Of a stretch of 64,000 nucleotides of DNA, positions 46,261 through 58,790 are shown in pieces. Origin of the DNA: Erythroxylum novogranatense (lineage: Eukaryota > Streptophyta > Magnoliopsida > Malpighiales > Erythroxylaceae); assembly GCA_029891385.1 (NCBI GenBank), contig CM057232.1, forward strand, positions 64,107,824 to 64,171,823, read 5' to 3'. The stretch's first letter is position 1; each line of letters starts with the position of its first letter. The translations under genes and the position numbers were made by a program. The notes under the pieces were generated by a model. It had not been told where the DNA came from and made no database searches. It was given only the letters and a program-made list of their open reading frames with translations.

Positions 46261-47554
46261 AATTTTCTCTAGAAAGGTTCTACTCGTTCTCCTACTATGA
46301 AAGTCAAGTTGTCACTAATCCACCTATCACAAAGGTTTTTCTTGGACTCAAACTTCTACTGCAAGTGTCACCCACCTTCGTGAGGCAATCTCGCTTAAGT
46401 CTGCTTAAGCAAGATTCAGCGCATTCTCAAGTGAATATTGCTGAACAATTTCATTATCCCTCTATCACCTTACGCGACCACAAGTGTTTAAAGTTTTTCC
46501 CTCGCACACATAAAAAAATATGAGTGTAAAAGAGTAAAGAAAGTAACAAGAGATTTTAAACGTAGCCGAAGCTACTCTTTCATTAACTCTCAACAAATGT
46601 TAACAAAAGACATGAGTAGCTCCTACTCGAAACACTCAAGGAACTCCCTACACAAAACCCTTACAAGGAACTCCCTGCTCAAAGCCCTTACAATAAGAAC
46701 TCTCCTCTAAAAACTCTCTAAGTCTCAAAGCTCTCTCCTCTGAGTGATTACTCCCCAAGAGTGAATACTGAATAGGTCTCAACTTTAATGAGCTATTTAT
46801 AGGCTCCTTCAGATAACTAAGAATCCTAATAGAACTCTACTAGTTAAGAACACAATTTTATCATATCTAATAAGATTGCATCACATTTAAAATATTATAT
46901 CTAGGAAAGATTATTCTTATCCACAAAAATCTCCTCTATCTTCAAATGATCCTTCTACATGATCTTCATCTCTTAAAGATGATGTTCATTCACTGTGATC
47001 TTATCTTGTCACGTCGTCATTTGCCATATCATCCACAGTTGTCATGTCACTGCTAATGCATTTCTACCATAGCCTATTTGCACATAAGTCCATCAATGCA
47101 CATTTACAGACAAGTCTATCTTCTATGATTAAGCTCATTCATGGTGCAGTCTTGTCACTCTATGACTAAGTCACAAGTCATAATCCGAGTTAGTATAAAA
47201 CCTTGCATACTTTATATACCTCCAACCTACCTCGCCGAAGTTAAGTGCTTATGTGTCTCATCGCGCTCGCATGCCTTCATACATCCTTGCGGAGTCTCTC
47301 ATATACCTTTGCGCCTTCTTCGCACCATCGGGTCTCGTATAACTTAGTTTTTCAACTTGGCGTGGCCTCACATCTGAATCTCACGTCTTGTCAAAGATTT
47401 CGGTCAATGCAAGCCTACGCATGCTCACACATATTAAATCTCACTTACTCTCGAGATCTCCACAAATAATTTCCACATCCCTCTCCTACTTCACAAGTTT
47501 CTCAGGTTTTGCTCACCAACTTCTAAGACTTCACCTTGTTTCCTTGTCAACACG
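46261..47554 (-). repeat. Probable leader and LTR remnant of the Tat-type element
   Basis: It lies just upstream of the gag fossil in minus sense. Features are a Ser/Leu-codon-like low-complexity stretch with repeated AAGGAACTCCCT and CCCTTACAA (46630-46700), and CTATTTATAGG at 46791-46801, which reads as TATAAATAG on the minus strand and could be the LTR TATA box. No LTR edge could be fixed. The right end is set only by the start of LTR E. No credible gene. Confidence 0.45.
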
Positions 47555-50506
47555 TGTTGGACCCTGAAATTTTCTTGAAATTTTGAAGTATAAATTGACA
47601 TTAGATGAGGAATTTATGGTGAATTATTCATGTGCAAAGAAAAATACAATTCAAGAATGTGAATTGTTATATGAGATTAAGATAGGTGAAATATGTTTTC
47701 GTTATTGATGTTGATGATTAATTATGGATTAAAATGGTGTTTTGAGTTTAAATAGAATTGATAGTGAATGAATTGCTTTAAATGGGAGTGAAAAGCAAGA
47801 AACGAATGATGAAAGTGTTAAATTTTAGGAAATTGCAGGTCTAAAATTTTGAGGATGAATAGTAGCAGAAAATGGTAATTTGGATCTGAAACTTTGTGAA
47901 TTTTTCTGGCTTGATCTATGCAGAATTGGATCAAATGATCTTCATGAAACTTGTAGCTTCTGTTGAGAGCTTTCTATCTCCATAAAGTATGATATTTTTC
48001 GATATCGGGATTGAAAGTTATGATCTTTCAAAGTTAAGGTTATTTTGCTTTGTTTTTAAAAATACTATTAAGTGTAGATTTATGAGTACTGTGTTTTGAG
48101 GAAAATTATAGACTGATATGTTTTGAATTGAGTTAAGTAGTCTACATGAAAGTTGTAGAGGAAGTTTATAGCTTTACAATAATGTATAATATGTTATTTT
48201 TTATTGTGAAAATTGGAAGATATGAAATTTGAAGTTTGGATGTGATATAGGATGACAAATGTCTGGCAGAAACTTTGATTGAAAAATTGACCTAGTTAGA
48301 GGTTGAAATTGTCTTTAAGTACTTCATGAAAGTTTTAGATTATGTTTTGATCTTTTCATTGATATAAAGTATGATATTTTTGGACCTTGGCATAGAAAGA
48401 TAGAAATTTTAGAAATTTTGTTACTGTTAGGGTGACCAGCCCTTTTTCATTCTTTTGCTTCTAACTTTTCCGTCCGACATCCGATTTATCTAATTTTTGA
48501 AGCGTTGGATTCCTAAGAAATTACTCTATCTCTCCATGAAAATTATGGATTTTTTAGATTTATTTGAAAAGATTGATGGAATTTAAGTATTAATATTATA
48601 AGAATGCATGAGGGGTATTTTTGGAAGATTACTTAAGTCTAAGAGTTATAAGGCTTACATTGGAGGGCAAAAGTGACATTTTATGATTTTTAAGAGTATG
48701 AATTAGAAGAAGAAAATTGTGAATGAGAAGAGGAAGAGGGAGAGTGTCATTGGAGACAAAGGAGGAAGAAGAGAAAAAAAGAGAAAAGCTAGGGTTTTGG
48801 AGATCTTGAAGATTTTGAAGCTCCAACAACTAAGTTATGCTTTAAATTTCATGGGTATGGTTGAATGAAACCCAAATATCATGTTTTGGTAGTTTGGGCA
48901 TAACTTTTGATGTAGATGTCCAAATGAGATGATTTTTGATTTGTTGTAAATTAGAGACATAGGGATACAAGTTTTATGAAGAAATAAAGTTCTGATTCAG
49001 TCTCTAAAGATATCAAATTTTGGATGGAAATTGAGCATAGAATTTTTGTTTCAGCATAAGTTATATTTCGAATTGTTAAGTATGACTTTTCGATTTCTAC
49101 ACCAAATTGAATGGAACTTTGGTGATTGTTTAAGGAAATCAAGTGAGGCAAGAGGAACAAGAGGAAAGATATTCCTAAGAAAGTTTTAAGCATGGATATG
49201 AGGTGGGTACGTGTTTATAATTTTAAATAAGCTACTACTGTTTCCTTTAAGTCAGAGAAATTTTCTGATTTCATTTGCATTATAAGTGTTGCATTATTGT
49301 TTATGAATGACTTGTGCAATATGCCATATGTTTCTTACATGACTTGAGTGATATTTTGAAAAAGATGCATGTTTAAGAAATCATGTTTTCAAGAATGGTT
49401 TTCAAGATATACATCAAGTATATGATAAGCAAGTTTTCAAGAAAAGTGTCGTATTGGGAAACAAGTTGCAAGATTTTGAAATCTATCTATTAAATGGGTT
49501 TTTTGTAGTCCCTCAAGAACCATCACGTGCACGTTGACCCAAGAATAGGATTTTCCCGCCTGCCCGCTAGTGGCACGGAGCTCCTTCAAGGACTCCCTCA
49601 AGAATTTACTGCTACATAAGACCATTATATGGGAATGTGTAGTGCATCATGAACCTGGACTTACCCAAACCATTCTGATGTGTCTATGTTCTCATATTAT
49701 GTTTGATCAAGTTTGATGCATTCATGAATTTCAACTTATGGATTTTGGCTGAAAGCCTAGAAAACATGTGTTTTATAAACTCAAGGAAAGTTTTCTAAGA
49801 CAAGTGAACTGTTTTCAAGGTTTTTGCTTATCTTTTATTATAAACGTGTTATCCACGAGTTGTAAAGTTCACCTCCCCCCCCCTTTCATCCCCATCTCCA
49901 GGTATCAAGATAGAGATCGGATGAAAGAAAGTTTAAACGTCTGTTCGTTAGGTATATGATTGGCTTTTAAGCTAATTTGTTGTAAGATTCAAATCTCAAA
50001 CATATTAAGAATTTTGGGATTTTTGTATCTTGTGCTTTTTGGATTTTGATATTGATGTTGTAGCATGGCTTGGAATGCCATTAAGATTTTGTAAGCATGC
50101 ACTTCTTTGATGTAAATGAATTATGGAATTGTGTATAGAATCGAATTGTGAATGTTCCTTGGATATTGAAGTACTATATGTGTATATGAATGTGATTAAT
50201 TGCATTTGGATTCCGGACAGGAGGTCCGATGATTGATGTGATGGATTTGAAATATTGAAATGCTTATGTGTGTATGATTTGTGGGTATATTGACATGTGT
50301 GAGGTTTTATCGCAAATGAAAAGTAAGAGTTTAAAACGATGGGATATGATTGTATAAGAAGAATTTATATGAATTGCGATTTGATTGAGGATAAATTTCC
50401 AAATGGAAAATTGTTTTGCTTTGTATGAGATTGAATAAAGAAGAAAGAAAGAAAAAAAAATTTATGCCAGTTTTGGATTGGTTTAAACTCGTTGTCTTAT
50501 GGTTTC
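47555..50506 (+). repeat. Gypsy LTR E, plus orientation, right part missing
   Basis: It starts TGTTGGACCCTGAAATTTTC. It contains, in order, an A/G-rich stretch with GAGAAGAGGAAGAGGG (48725-48790), TTGGGCATAACTTTTGATG (48893), AAGTGAGGCAAGAGGAACAAG (49140), CACGTGCACGTTGACCC (49524), a run of C ending in CAGGT (49869-49904) and a CCGGACAGGAGGTCCG hairpin (50212-50227). Element F begins directly at 50507, probably inside E. No primer site or gag belongs to E within the window. Confidence 0.7.
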
Positions 50507-52725
50507 TGTTGGACCCCAAAAATTTTTCTAATTAATGTTATTAAGCATGAATTGTGTTACTTGTGTGCATATGACTCAGTTTGATTGAATTGGGAGTAGC
50601 AGTGGATAATTGAGGCTTCTTTGAGTTTAATGTGGTTTTAATAGGAATTAGAGGATAAAAGTATCTAAGGGCAAAATAGGAAGAGAACTTGAGTTGGATA
50701 GGTTAAGACTTTGCATGGAGGGGTAAAATGGACTTTACCCATCTCATTTAGACTTAAGTGAAAGTATTAGAGAGAAAGAAGAAAAAGAGTAAGGAGAAAA
50801 GAGAGGAGAGTTGCCGTGGAGTTTGGGAAGGAGAAGAGATTAGGGGCTTTCAATCTTAGAGGATTTTTGACTGATTCGAAGCAATTCCTGGTAAATTTAA
50901 GCTCGTTCTATCTTGTTGTGGTTAGATTAAACATAAAGATATGTTGAATGTGTTACAATCGGTGGTTTAGGGTTTTAAGGGAAAACTGGATAGATTTCCT
51001 TGGGTTGTTGGATTTGTGGCTGATTTTAAGGTTTGAATGAGTTAGAACTGAAGATTAGGACGTGAATCAAGGTTTAGATGTGTTGCATTTGCAAAAGGGA
51101 AGGATTGAGGTTTGGAAAATGCTGGGAAATTGGGTTCGGAGTCGTTCTCTAGGCCCGCACGTCGCGACGTGCGAGTGAACACGCCGAGACGTGCGAGTTC
51201 GTCGCGACGTGCGAAATTTTATTCGCCGCAACGTGCAAGAAGGAGCATGCCGCGACGTGCGAGGAACGGGTGCATGCCGCGGCGAGCACGGGCGTTCAAC
51301 AGCGACGAATTTTAGTCATTTGAGCGTATCTTGGGCTGTAGATGTCCAAATGAGGTGATTTTGGATTCGTTGTGAACTAAAGAAAAAGACCTACAAGTCT
51401 TAGGAAGGAAGGAAGTTTGGAATTAGTCTCTAAAGATTCGAGAATTTAGAGGGAGTCGAGTATAGATTGTTCGTGTTAGCGTTTTTTATTTTTGCAACTT
51501 GTTGATTATTTCTTTTGGATATTGTTTGAATGGGAACTTGGTTTGTTATAGGAGACCAAGCCGACCTGATCCAATCGCAAGAGGAAGGACAACAGTGAGT
51601 TGGATTCTCGAGCGATATTAGGTGGGTAATGTAATTATAATTATTGTGTGATTAGGCAAATTCTTGCCTATGTGTGAATATATGTTATGTGTTATGTGTG
51701 ATGAGATGCATGACATTTTGATAGAATACGTGGTTAATTGTTTCAACATGAATTGTTATACGATTTGAATGATTTGTAAAGAGCATGAGAATTGGTAGAA
51801 GTAAATTTTGATTATGAACATGTTATGCCGACTTTGGTCATGGTATTTTGAATAAAGGAAAAGCATGAAAGCATACCAACAAATAAAATGATTCTGAGCA
51901 TGATTATGTGCTTTTGTTTGGGTGAGAGTGGAACCATTTCGTTCGTCACGTGCACGTTGACAAGAGCCTTCTCCCGGCTGCCCACTAGTGGCCTATGAGA
52001 TCCGAATGGACTCATTTTGTTCAGGGTGTAAACTTCGGTTTCTCCCTTTTGTTTCCATGGAACCCTCGAGCCGTATGATGTGCATTGCATATTTGATCTG
52101 TTCATTATGAAGCATATTTGTGACATGTTCTGTAACTTGGATTAATTATATTGAAGGCATAAATTGTTTGATTAGCATGAGAGTGCTAGAATTGTTGCAT
52201 GTATTTGTATATAATATATATACGTACATATGCCTGAATTTGTGCTAGTTACCGATGGCTATAATTATGTTAGCCACTGAGCTGTGTAGCTCAACCCATT
52301 ACTTTTCACTCCTCAGGTGTAACTCGCGACACCAGTTGATCCTTTCCAGGCATCGAAGAACTCCGCAATAGTTAAAGATCATTGCATTAAGTTAGTATTT
52401 TTTTTTATCCCACCAAGCATGTCATCATTGGGCATTCTCATGTATTGTATTTTGGATTTACACTTTAATATGTAAGGTGTCATTTTGAGAATGCTTGTTG
52501 GAAATTCCTTCGGGTTGTAAGGGCATGAAGCCCTTGGCTTATGGTGTGCCTAGTTCATAGTTAGAATGTTTGTGTGTATGTTATAATGTGTGCGAAAATG
52601 CATGTGTGAATCAAAATTATGTCTAAATGTTGGGATCGGGTCTGAGGTTTAAGAGCTCGTCACTGGCGCAGCCCGAGGGGCCACCTTGGGATTGGGGATC
52701 CGGGACCCGGGACCCGGGCCCAATA
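50507..52725 (+). repeat. Element F 5' LTR
   Basis: 2,219 bp from TGTTGGACCCCAAAAATT to GGGCCCAATA, where relatives have CCCAACA. It contains a purine patch near 50765-50835, the CpG-dense palindrome cluster 51154-51300, TTGGGCTGTAGATGTCC (51330), the CACGTGCACGTTGAC block (51948), a pyrimidine tract ending in CAGGTGT (52290-52320) and a GC-rich end with repeated GGGACCC. Confidence 0.9.
51154..51300. repeat. CpG-dense palindrome cluster in LTR F
   Basis: It includes the perfect 16-bp palindrome GCACGTCGCGACGTGC at 51157-51172 and at least four degenerate copies (CGAGACGTGCG, GTCGCGACGTGCG, CCGCAACGTGC, GCCGCGACGTGCG). The surroundings are AT-rich. Equivalent clusters are at 5757-5822, 10966-11114, 18088-18243, 19469-19582, 28527-28612, 55028-55232 and 61900-62062. 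Confidence 0.9.
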
Positions 52726-52729
52726 TGTT

Positions 52730-52741
52730 TGGTATCAGAGC
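52730..52741 (+). other. Primer binding site of element F
   Basis: TGGTATCAGAGC four bases after the LTR end, complementary to initiator tRNA-Met. Confidence 0.92.
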
Positions 52742-52909
52742 ACCTAGGTTATGTGTCCTCGGCTTAGAATACATATAGGATGAATTGTGTGATATATGAT
52801 TAATTGTGGCATTGATTGAGTGCATTAAGTGACATGCATATCATGCATACATGTAGGAATCAAGGTTGACATGTAGCTAATCCTTAGTGTTTATCTGTAA
52901 AGGAGTTCG

Positions 52910-53908
52910 ATGCCACCTCGTAGAAGTACACGAGGAGTTATGCAAGGATTTGTTGCACCTGACTCTCCGACTGGAGAGGAGAGGACTGATGAGTCGGTAG
53001 CCCCAGCAAATGCTGAGGCTTCTGTAGGGCTAGGCCATGAGCCCATGCCATCACAGACACAGGAGCCTTCGATTTCGCAGGAGCAAGTGCCTCCTCTGGA
53101 TCCGAGGTTGTTTCAGGCGTTCACTCAGGCGTTTGTTTAGGCTATGGGTCAGATGCCACAGCCTTCTGCTTCAGCCCCAGCTAAGAAGGGGAGACGATTC
53201 GACAAGTTGAGGAAGTATGGAGCAGTGGACTTCTATAGGACCACTGATTCTGAGAAAGCTAAGACTTGGTTGCGAAAGACTGAGAGAGTCCTGGATCGGA
53301 TGGAGTGTGAGGATGATAAGAGAGTCATTTATGCTGCAAGTCTGCTTCAGGGAGATGCTCTGCATTGGTGGGAGACTGTGCCAGGGAATCAGATGAGACC
53401 AGTAGGGTTGGCATGGCAAGACTTCCTTGTTGCTTACAGGAAGAAATATCTGTCTGAGGTGTACATTCAGCAGAAGCAAAGGGAGTTCCTCAGTCTAACC
53501 TAGAGGGAGATGTCAGTCAGCGAGTATGAGCATCGGTTCACTCAGTTGGCGAGGTATGATTTGGATCTGATGCTGAGTGAGGCTGCTAGATGTCGTCGCT
53601 TTGAGTCGGGACTGCATTTGGCCATAAGAGAGAAAGTGATAGTGCAGAACTTCTGTGATTTTCAGCAGTTGGTTGAAGCAGCTTTGAGGGTTGGAAACAT
53701 AGAGAATATCAAGAGTGCGGTGAACAAAAAGAGGAAAGGAAGAGAGCAATACAAGAAGGGAGGTAGTACTAGTACCTCTATGCCAGACAGGAGTGCTAGG
53801 AGCTTCCCTATTCAGTCAGAGGAGAGGAGCAGTGGTGCAAGTAGGCCTAGACAGATGAGGACTCCTGCTTATTCTCAACAGGCCTCTACGGCGGGTGGCA
53901 ATAGAAAG
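52910..53908 (+). pseudogene. Element F gag, part 1
   Basis: The ATG at 52910 gives MPPRRSTRGVMQG, the family opening, then an acidic, Gln/Pro-rich segment and DPRLFQAFTQAFV. A TAG at 53138-53140 replaces a Gln codon. The capsid domain follows (53144-53503): FDKLRKYGAVDFYRT, WLRKTERVLDRMEC, ASLLQGDALHWWETVPG and FLVAYRKKYLSEVYIQQ. A second TAG, also at a Gln position, comes before REMSVSEYEHRFTQLARYD. The third segment, 53510-53907, includes FESGLHLAIREKVIVQNFCDF and a basic Ser-rich tail. Element G enters at 53909. The other half begins at 62715. Confidence 0.93.
53904..53908. other. Target-site duplication (left) of element G
   Basis: GAAAG before TGTTGGGCCCG. The same bases occur at 62710-62714. 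Confidence 0.94.
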
Positions 53909-55875
53909 TGTTGGGCCCGAGCCCCGTAACCCGAATCCCGAGGCGACCCCTGGAGCTGCGCCCCAACGGGCGACCCGAACCGTCGGACCCGATCCCAACA
54001 TTTGCACAACAATCGATTCGCACATGCAATTTATAACAAAATCATTCGCATAATCATTTAAATAAACACCCCATAATCCGGGGCTAAAAGTCATATCAAT
54101 CCAAAAAATGAAATTCAACAATTATTGTCATAACACCATACTAAATCAAAAGGAAATCCAAAATACGAGATATATGCTCCATGATAACATGCTCGATGGG
54201 CCAACTAAAATACTAACTTAATGAAATAGTCTTTAACTACTACGGAGTTCTTGAAGTCCGCGAGAATCACCCGAGGTCTTGAGTTGCACCCGAGGAGGAA
54301 AGATAATGGGTTGAGCTACATACTCGATGGCTAATATAATTATAGCCATCGGCAATTAACACAAAATCAAGCATATGTATAAATATATATTATACTAATA
54401 TTCTTATAGCAGTTCTAGTGTTCACATGCACATCAAGCAATACGAAAATTCACCACATGTCACGATATATGCTTCATCAAGCGCAATTCAAATATGCATT
54501 ACAAAACAATGGCTCGAGGGTCCATGGAATCAAAACGAAGAAACCAAGTTTACATCTCGAGCGAAATGAGTCCATTCGGAGCTCATAGGCCACAAGCGGC
54601 AGCCGGAGAAGGCTTTTGTCGGCGTGCACGTGACTAACGAAATCGTTCCACTCTCGCCCAAACAAAACACATACTCATATTCGTAATCATTTCATCAAAA
54701 TGTAAATGACCGAGATCCCACATAACATGCTCGTAATCATAATTCATGTTTATTTCATGACATAAGAAATCCATATCATTTATTATACATGCATATTAGA
54801 CAACATATACTCATGCATAGTCAAGAAATTGCCTAATCACGCAATAACTATAAGTATATCACCCACCTAGAATCGCACGAGAATCCGACTCATCGATGAC
54901 CGTCCTCTTGCGATGGAAACCGATCCGCTTGGTTGCCTATATTAAACCAAGTCTTAAATCAAATAATAATCAAAGGAAATTAATCAAAAGCTTCGAAATC
55001 AAATAAGCAAATTTACGGAAAGGGAGTTCGCCGCACGAAAGCCTTTGCGCCGCCACAACGACGTCGCCGCGACGAAGGCCAAGCCTTCGCGGCGAGCACC
55101 ACAAGACGTCGCGACACGCACGCGTGCGTGCATGACGCGAGTCCCCTGACACGCCACGACGAGCACGCAAGGCGTGCATTAAAAAGTCGCCGCCTTGCGG
55201 CGTGCTCTTGGCTGCGTCGTGACGTGCGGATCGAGATTTCGTTCGAACCACAAAATCTGCAGATTTTCAACTCCCAATCGTTCCAAACTCGGATGTAATA
55301 CTCCCAAGCCATAGATCCAACCTTCTACCACGCTTCTAACCCATTCTCTGCTTCCAATTAGTCTAAAATCATCAATCTAAGGATTTTCCCCAATTTCTCA
55401 TCCTAAAACCCTAATCATCGTTTTCTCTTAATCCCAACAATCTCAATGCTTAATCCATTCGAAATAAGATAGAAAGGTCATAGACTTATCTATTTGAAGC
55501 ACTAAATCCTTGAAATCGGCCAAAGTCGCGAATCCTTCTCTTCCTCTCTTCTCCTCACCGACGCAACCTCTTCTTCTTCTTTCCTTTCTATTTCTATTTT
55601 CTTTCTTCTTTTCTTTTCCTTTTATATCTAGGTCTTTTAAAACCTAGGGATGGTCAAAGACCAACCTACCCCTCCTTTTAAGCCTAACTCCAATTCAACT
55701 TAAGTGAACTTCCCGAAATACCCTTACACAATTTAATCCTCTAATTTATTAATTAAACCTTGATTATACTCCAATTAATCAATATCAAGCCCAATTAAAT
55801 CAAACTAAAGCATAAACTCATAATCATCAACAATGCATGCTTAATCATCAAAAGAAAAATATTCGGGGTCTAACA
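53909..55875 (-). repeat. Element G 3' LTR
   Basis: TGTTGGGCCCGAGCCCC to TTCGGGGTCTAACA on the plus strand. It carries the CpG-dense cluster at 55028-55232 and the CGTGCACGTGAC block at 54622-54636. Compared with the 5' LTR it is identical over long runs but differs in dense small clusters. The CAG of the pyrimidine/CAG block reads CGG here. Confidence 0.94.
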
Positions 55876-55893
55876 TTTCTCCCCCCCTTAAAA
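55876..55893 (-). other. Polypurine tract of element G
   Basis: The plus-strand run TTTCTCCCCCCCTTAAAAG abuts the inner LTR edge; the sense strand is a purine run. Confidence 0.85.
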
Positions 55894-56130
55894 GAAATTT
55901 CGGTCGTGAAATTTACCTGAACCATCGAAGAGATACGGATGCTTCTCCTTCATAGTGTCCAATGGCTCCCATGTAGCCTCCTCTACTGAATGATTCCTCC
56001 ACGGGACTTTGACTAATTTGAACCGCCTTGTTCACGAGGACTTTATCCTTACTATCTAAGATCTCTCTGGTAGCTCCTCATAAGTCGATCATCATCCAAA
56101 TTTGAACCTCACTAGCTTTGAGCGATATGA
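55894..56130 (-). pseudogene. Element G chromodomain remnant
   Basis: On the minus strand, pieces equivalent to EEATWEPLDTMKEKHPYLF, with a WRNHSVEE-like stretch, lie at 55920-56020, and YEELP, EILD-like codons at about 56060-56090. Two or more frame shifts separate them. The position directly before the polypurine tract matches A and B. Confidence 0.75.
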
Positions 56131-57330
56131 GAAGGATCGATCTATACCTCCTCAACATAGATACATGGAAGACATTGTGAATCATGACAACTCTGGAGGT
56201 AACGCCAACTCAGAGGGCGAGTGGCCCAATCCTCTCAAGGATTTCATACGGACCCACATACCTCGGACTCAACTTACCCTTCTTGCCAAATCTCAATACT
56301 CCTTTCCAAGTAGACGTCTTAAGAAACACCTTCTCACCGACTTCATACTCCATTTCCTTTGGTGAGCATCCACATAACTCTTCATCCTATCCTGCGCTGC
56401 CTTAAGCCGTTGCTTAACCGGATTGACTTTCTCAACCGTCATCTGAATCAATTCGGTCCCACCAATTGCCTATCTCCTTCCTCATCCCAACAGATCGGAG
56501 TCCTACACCTCCCGCCATATAAAGGCCTCATACAGAGCCATCTGAATACTCGAATGGTATGCAATTGTTGTAAGCAAATTCGACCAACGGCAAATGCTCA
56601 TCCCAAGCTCCTTAAAATCCATCACACACCGAAACATCCCTCAAGATTCTGAATGGTCCTCTCTGACTGACCATCCATCTGCGGATGAAACGCCGTACTA
56701 AAATGCAAAACAGTACCCAAATCATCCTATGGCCCGCCCCAAAACCTCGAAGTAAACCGAGGATCTCTATCTGACACAATCGAGTCCGGAATCCCATACA
56801 ATCTCACGATCTCATCAATATACTTCTTTGCCAGCACGTGCAAAGAATCCGTCTGCTTAATCGCCAAAAAGTGTGCTGACTTCGTCAACCGATCCACAAT
56901 AACCCAAATGGCATCGTGCCTCCTACTGGTCTTAGGCAAACCCATCAGAAAGTCCATAGTCACTCGCTGCCACTTCCACTTCGGAATGGACAATGGTCTC
57001 AACATACCGAAAGGTGCCTGGTGTTCAGCCTTGACTTGCTGACACACAAGACATCTACTAACAAACTCTGCTACATCCCTCTTTATGCCTTTCCACCAGA
57101 AATGCTCTCTCAAATCCCGATACATCCTGGTACTACCTGGATGCATGGCATAAGGCGCATTGTGTGCCTCATCCAAAATCTCATCCTTGATCTCCTGCAC
57201 ATCCGGAACACACAACCGGGTACCCAATATCATCAGTCCATCATCCCTCGCCTCTATATCCGAAACCTTACCATTTCGAATCTCATCTCTGAGCTTGCTC
57301 AAATCCGCATCCTGAGCCTGCAAAACCCTA
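56131..57330 (-). pseudogene. Element G integrase
   Basis: The N-terminal part is open within 56727-57521: [24 protein letters not shown] and CLVCQQVK give a complete HHCC zinc module. The core has [22 protein letters not shown] and [14 protein letters not shown], with both aspartates kept. After about 56730 the frame is lost and the glutamate-bearing region (DGQSERTI-like, near 56650-56690) is readable only in another frame. The C-terminal GKLSPRYVGPYEIL equivalent lies near 56235-56290. It is non-functional because of frameshifts. Confidence 0.9.
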
Positions 57331-57905
57331 ACCTTTTCCTTCAGCAAAGGCCTCACTCGAAAATTAGCCAGAAGACAATCCGGCTCTTCCTGCTTCAAAC
57401 TTATCTTCAGCTTGGCCATTTCTTCCAATAAAGGAAGATACATCGCCCAACATGAGCAATCAAGACTTTCGCTCAAAGCATCCGCCACCACATTGGCCTT
57501 GCCCGGATGATACTCAATCAACAGTCATAGTCCTTGAGTAATTCAAGCCACCGCCTCGCCTCAAATTCAGCTCCTTCGACTCAAAAATACTTAAGACTCT
57601 TGTGATCGGTAAAGATCCGAGTCGAACTCCATACAAGTAATGCCTCCAAATCTTCAAGGCAAAGATCACCGTGCTAACTCCAAATCGCAAGGCGGGTAGT
57701 TCAACTCGTAAGGCTTCAACTGCCTCGAAGCATAAGCAATCACCCGATCTCTTTGTATCAAAACACATCCAAGTCCCTTCCTCGAAGCATCGTTGTACAC
57801 AGAATAGCCCTCATCCTCAGAAGGCAAAACTAGAACTGGAGCACTCGTCAACCGGTGCTTAAGCTCCTCGAAACTCCTCTGACACTCATCACTCCAAACA
57901 AACTT
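57331..57905 (-). pseudogene. Element G RNase H
   Basis: [25 protein letters not shown] is readable at 57770-57850; the first acidic position reads YNDAS where A and B have YSDAS. The rest shifts frame near 57680, giving [14 protein letters not shown] and a damaged FTDHKSLKY region, and again near 57525, then [13 protein letters not shown] (57475-57520). It carries at least three small deletions. Confidence 0.88.
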
Positions 57906-58790
57906 CTAATTTTCCTCGAGAACCGTCATCGGAGCGGATATCATCGAGAATCCCTCCACAAACCTCCTGTAGTAACCAGCCAATCCCAGAAAACTCCTCA
58001 CATCTGCCACATTCTTCGGGGCTTCCCAACTAATCACAGCTTCTATCTTCTTTGGATCCACATGAACTCCTTGATCTGATATCATGTGACCAAGAAATGT
58101 AACTTCTTTCAACCAAAATTCACATTTCTCGAACTTAGCATACAACTCATGGCTCCTCAATGTCTCCAAAGAAATCCTTAAATGTTCCTCATGCTCCTGA
58201 TCACTCTTGGAATACACCAATATATCATCAATGAAAACGATGATGAATTGGTCTAAGAACGGCTTGAAGACCCGATTCATCAAATCCATAAACGCTGCCG
58301 GGGTATTCGTCAATCCGAACGGCATCACCAAAAACTCAAAGTGTCCATACCGGGTCCTGAAAGCAGTCTTTGCCATATCCGACTCCTTAACCCGCAACTG
58401 ATGGTATCCTAATCTCAAGTCAATCTTGGAAAAGACTTTCGCCCCTTGCAATTGATCAAACAGATCATCAATGCGAGGAAGCAGATACCTGTTCTTCACC
58501 GTGACCTGATTCAGCTTCCTATAGTCCACACACATCCTTAAAGAGCCATCTTTCTTCTTCACAAATAGAACCGGAGCTTCCCAAGGCGAAGAACTCGGCC
58601 TAATGTACCCCTTCTCTAACAGCTCCTCTAATTGCTCCTTAAGCTCCTTCAACTCCGCCGGAGCCATCCGATAAGGCGAAATCGAGATCGATGCCGTACC
58701 CGACAAAAGCTCGATCGAAAACTCAATCTCCCGAACTGGCGGTAGTCTAGGCAATTCCTCAGGAAAGACATCCAAGAAATCCCTGACTAC
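57906..58790 (-). pseudogene. Element G reverse transcriptase
   Basis: An uninterrupted [93 protein letters not shown], the catalytic FIDDILVYS (about 58205-58235), FLGHMIS and [18 protein letters not shown]. The two catalytic aspartates are present. The frame fails at 57906, where a short deletion replaces the RKNQKF-type segment seen in A. It is continuous upstream with the protease linker, which reads [13 protein letters not shown]. Confidence 0.94.

Noticed and set aside
55013..55312. Arg/Ala-rich frames of 93-99 codons
   Set aside because: They are produced by the CpG-dense palindrome cluster in the G LTR. High GC removes stop codons.
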